From an uncultured Prosthecobacter sp. (GTDB taxonomy: Bacteria; Verrucomicrobiota; Verrucomicrobiia; Verrucomicrobiales; Verrucomicrobiaceae): DNA of 13,318 nt. Positions 12,585 to 13,318 of this stretch are shown piece after piece. Every line of letters starts with the position of its first letter. The first letter of the stretch is position 1. The DNA is taken from the NCBI GenBank assembly GCA_947523045.1, contig CANNUR010000064.1:1-13318 (forward strand), given 5' to 3'. The position numbers and the translations under genes are program-made. The notes beneath the pieces were generated by a model. That model was given only the letters and a program-made list of their open reading frames with translations, searched no databases and had not been told where the DNA came from.

Positions 12585-13318
12585 ATGGCCCCGTTCGACC
12601 CATCCGCCCACGCGCTGAGCGTCAACCGCCGCGCCTTCCTAACCCAGTCGGCCTACGGCTTGGGCGGCATGGCCTTCGCCGCCCTCGCCGGACAGGCTGC
12701 CGCCGGCGTGCCCGGCGCCCTCGCTGCGCCACACACGCCGGTGCGGGCCAAACGGGTCATCTTTCTGTGCATGGCCGGCGGCCCCTCGCATCTGGAGACC
12801 TTCGATTGGAAGCCGCGCCTGAAGGCCCTCGATGGCAAGCCCTTCCCTGAATCCTTCACCCGCGGTCAGCAGCTCGCCCAGTTGCAGAATGCCGAACTCA
12901 AGGCGCGCGGCGCCTTCTGCGGCTTCCACAGGTGGGGGCAGTCCGGCCAGGAGATCGCCGACCTCTTCCCCCACCTCGGCGGTGTTGCCGATGATCTGTG
13001 CGTGATCCGCTCGATGCAGACCGAGCAGATCAACCATGACACGGCCCATGCATTCATGAACACGGGCAGCATCATCAAGGGCCGCCCCAGCATGGGCTCC
13101 TGGCTGCTCTATGGCCTCGGTTGCGACACCCGCGATCTGCCGGGTTTTGTCGTGCTCACCTCGGCCGGCAAAACCGGCCAGCAGCCGGTCTCGGCGCGCC
13201 AATGGTCCGCCGGCATCCTGCCGAGCAAATTCCAGGGCATCCAGTTCCAGTCGAAGGGCCAACCAGTGCACTACCTGGGCAGTCCGGACGGGGTCTGCCA
13301 GAGTGCCCAGCGCCAGGT
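12585..13318 (+). CDS. DUF1501 family exported protein, N-terminal part (runs off right edge)
   Basis: The first 244 codons of a DUF1501 protein, an alkaline-phosphatase/sulfatase-like fold family of unknown function, abundant in Verrucomicrobiota and Planctomycetota. The N-terminus carries a Tat-type signal (NRRAFLTQSAYGLGGMAFAALA, twin Arg at residues 15-16). The family block AKRVIFLCMAGGPSHLETFDWKP follows, with the metal-site-like GGPSHLETFD pattern, then ADDLCVIRSMQTEQINHDTAHAFMNTG and GRPSMGSWLLYGLG, which are the best conserved DUF1501 motifs. It starts 32 bp after the nitroreductase. Its usual partner, a DUF1549/DUF1553 cytochrome-like protein normally encoded just upstream, is not there. 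The C-terminal half lies outside the window. Confidence 0.92.
   Translation, partial: MAPFDPSAHALSVNRRAFLTQSAYGLGGMAFAALAGQAAAGVPGALAAPHTPVRAKRVIFLCMAGGPSHLETFDWKPRLKALDGKPFPESFTRGQQLAQLQNAELKARGAFCGFHRWGQSGQEIADLFPHLGGVADDLCVIRSMQTEQINHDTAHAFMNTGSIIKGRPSMGSWLLYGLGCDTRDLPGFVVLTSAGKTGQQPVSARQWSAGILPSKFQGIQFQSKGQPVHYLGSPDGVCQSAQRQ

Noticed and set aside
12639..13271. 210-codon open frame on the minus strand
   Set aside because: Antisense to the DUF1501 gene, which has a Tat signal and conserved motifs.

Overview
The window is a GC-rich bacterial chromosome segment. It most likely comes from the PVC superphylum, with Verrucomicrobiota the best guess. Three things point there: a Tat-exported DUF1501 protein, a family typical of Verrucomicrobiota and Planctomycetota; pseudopilin leaders of the 'AFTL-E' type with FRIPHSAF/RISDF-like sequence just ahead of the cleavage site; and a type II secretion (T2SS) gene order unlike the proteobacterial one. 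The lineage call is an inference from family knowledge, not from a marker gene.

Layout. Positions 1 to about 10527 lie on the minus strand and form one tightly packed cluster. Read in the direction of transcription it is: a cytosolic thioredoxin/peroxiredoxin-like protein (9946-10527), gspE ATPase (8209-9903), gspF platform protein (6922-8157), gspG major pseudopilin (6357-6836), gspH (5659-6360), gspI (5255-5662), gspJ (4312-5280), gspK (3335-4315), a gspL/PilN-like gene (2068-3282), a gspM/PilO-like gene (1501-2049), an exported protein with a possible GspC/PilP-like core (837-1484), and the N-terminal third or so of the secretin gspD, which runs off the left edge (1-788). Start and stop codons overlap by 4 nt at gspG/H, gspH/I and gspJ/K, so these genes are almost certainly co-translated. 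After a 251-bp divergent intergenic region, the plus strand carries a citrate synthase (10779-11903), an NfsB-type nitroreductase 7 bp downstream (11911-12552), and a DUF1501 protein cut by the right edge (12585-13318).

How the genes work together. E powers assembly at the inner-membrane platform F/L/M. G polymerises into the pseudopilus, with I, J, K and H as its tip complex. D is the outer-membrane channel, and the exported protein between M and D sits where PilP or GspC would be expected. No gspO (prepilin peptidase), gspN or recognisable classical gspC is present here.

No wholly new system is visible. The points most worth a second look are: the candidate GspC/PilP stand-in; Gly/Arg/Pro-rich low-complexity extensions on three neighbouring secretion proteins (D, the C-like protein and J); short tandem and inverted repeats built into the leaders of gspG and gspH; and a translation-start pattern in which most starts follow pyrimidine-rich sequence without a Shine-Dalgarno motif, while the overlapped genes gspI and gspK have strong internal ones. 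No gene-free stretch exceeds 300 bp.
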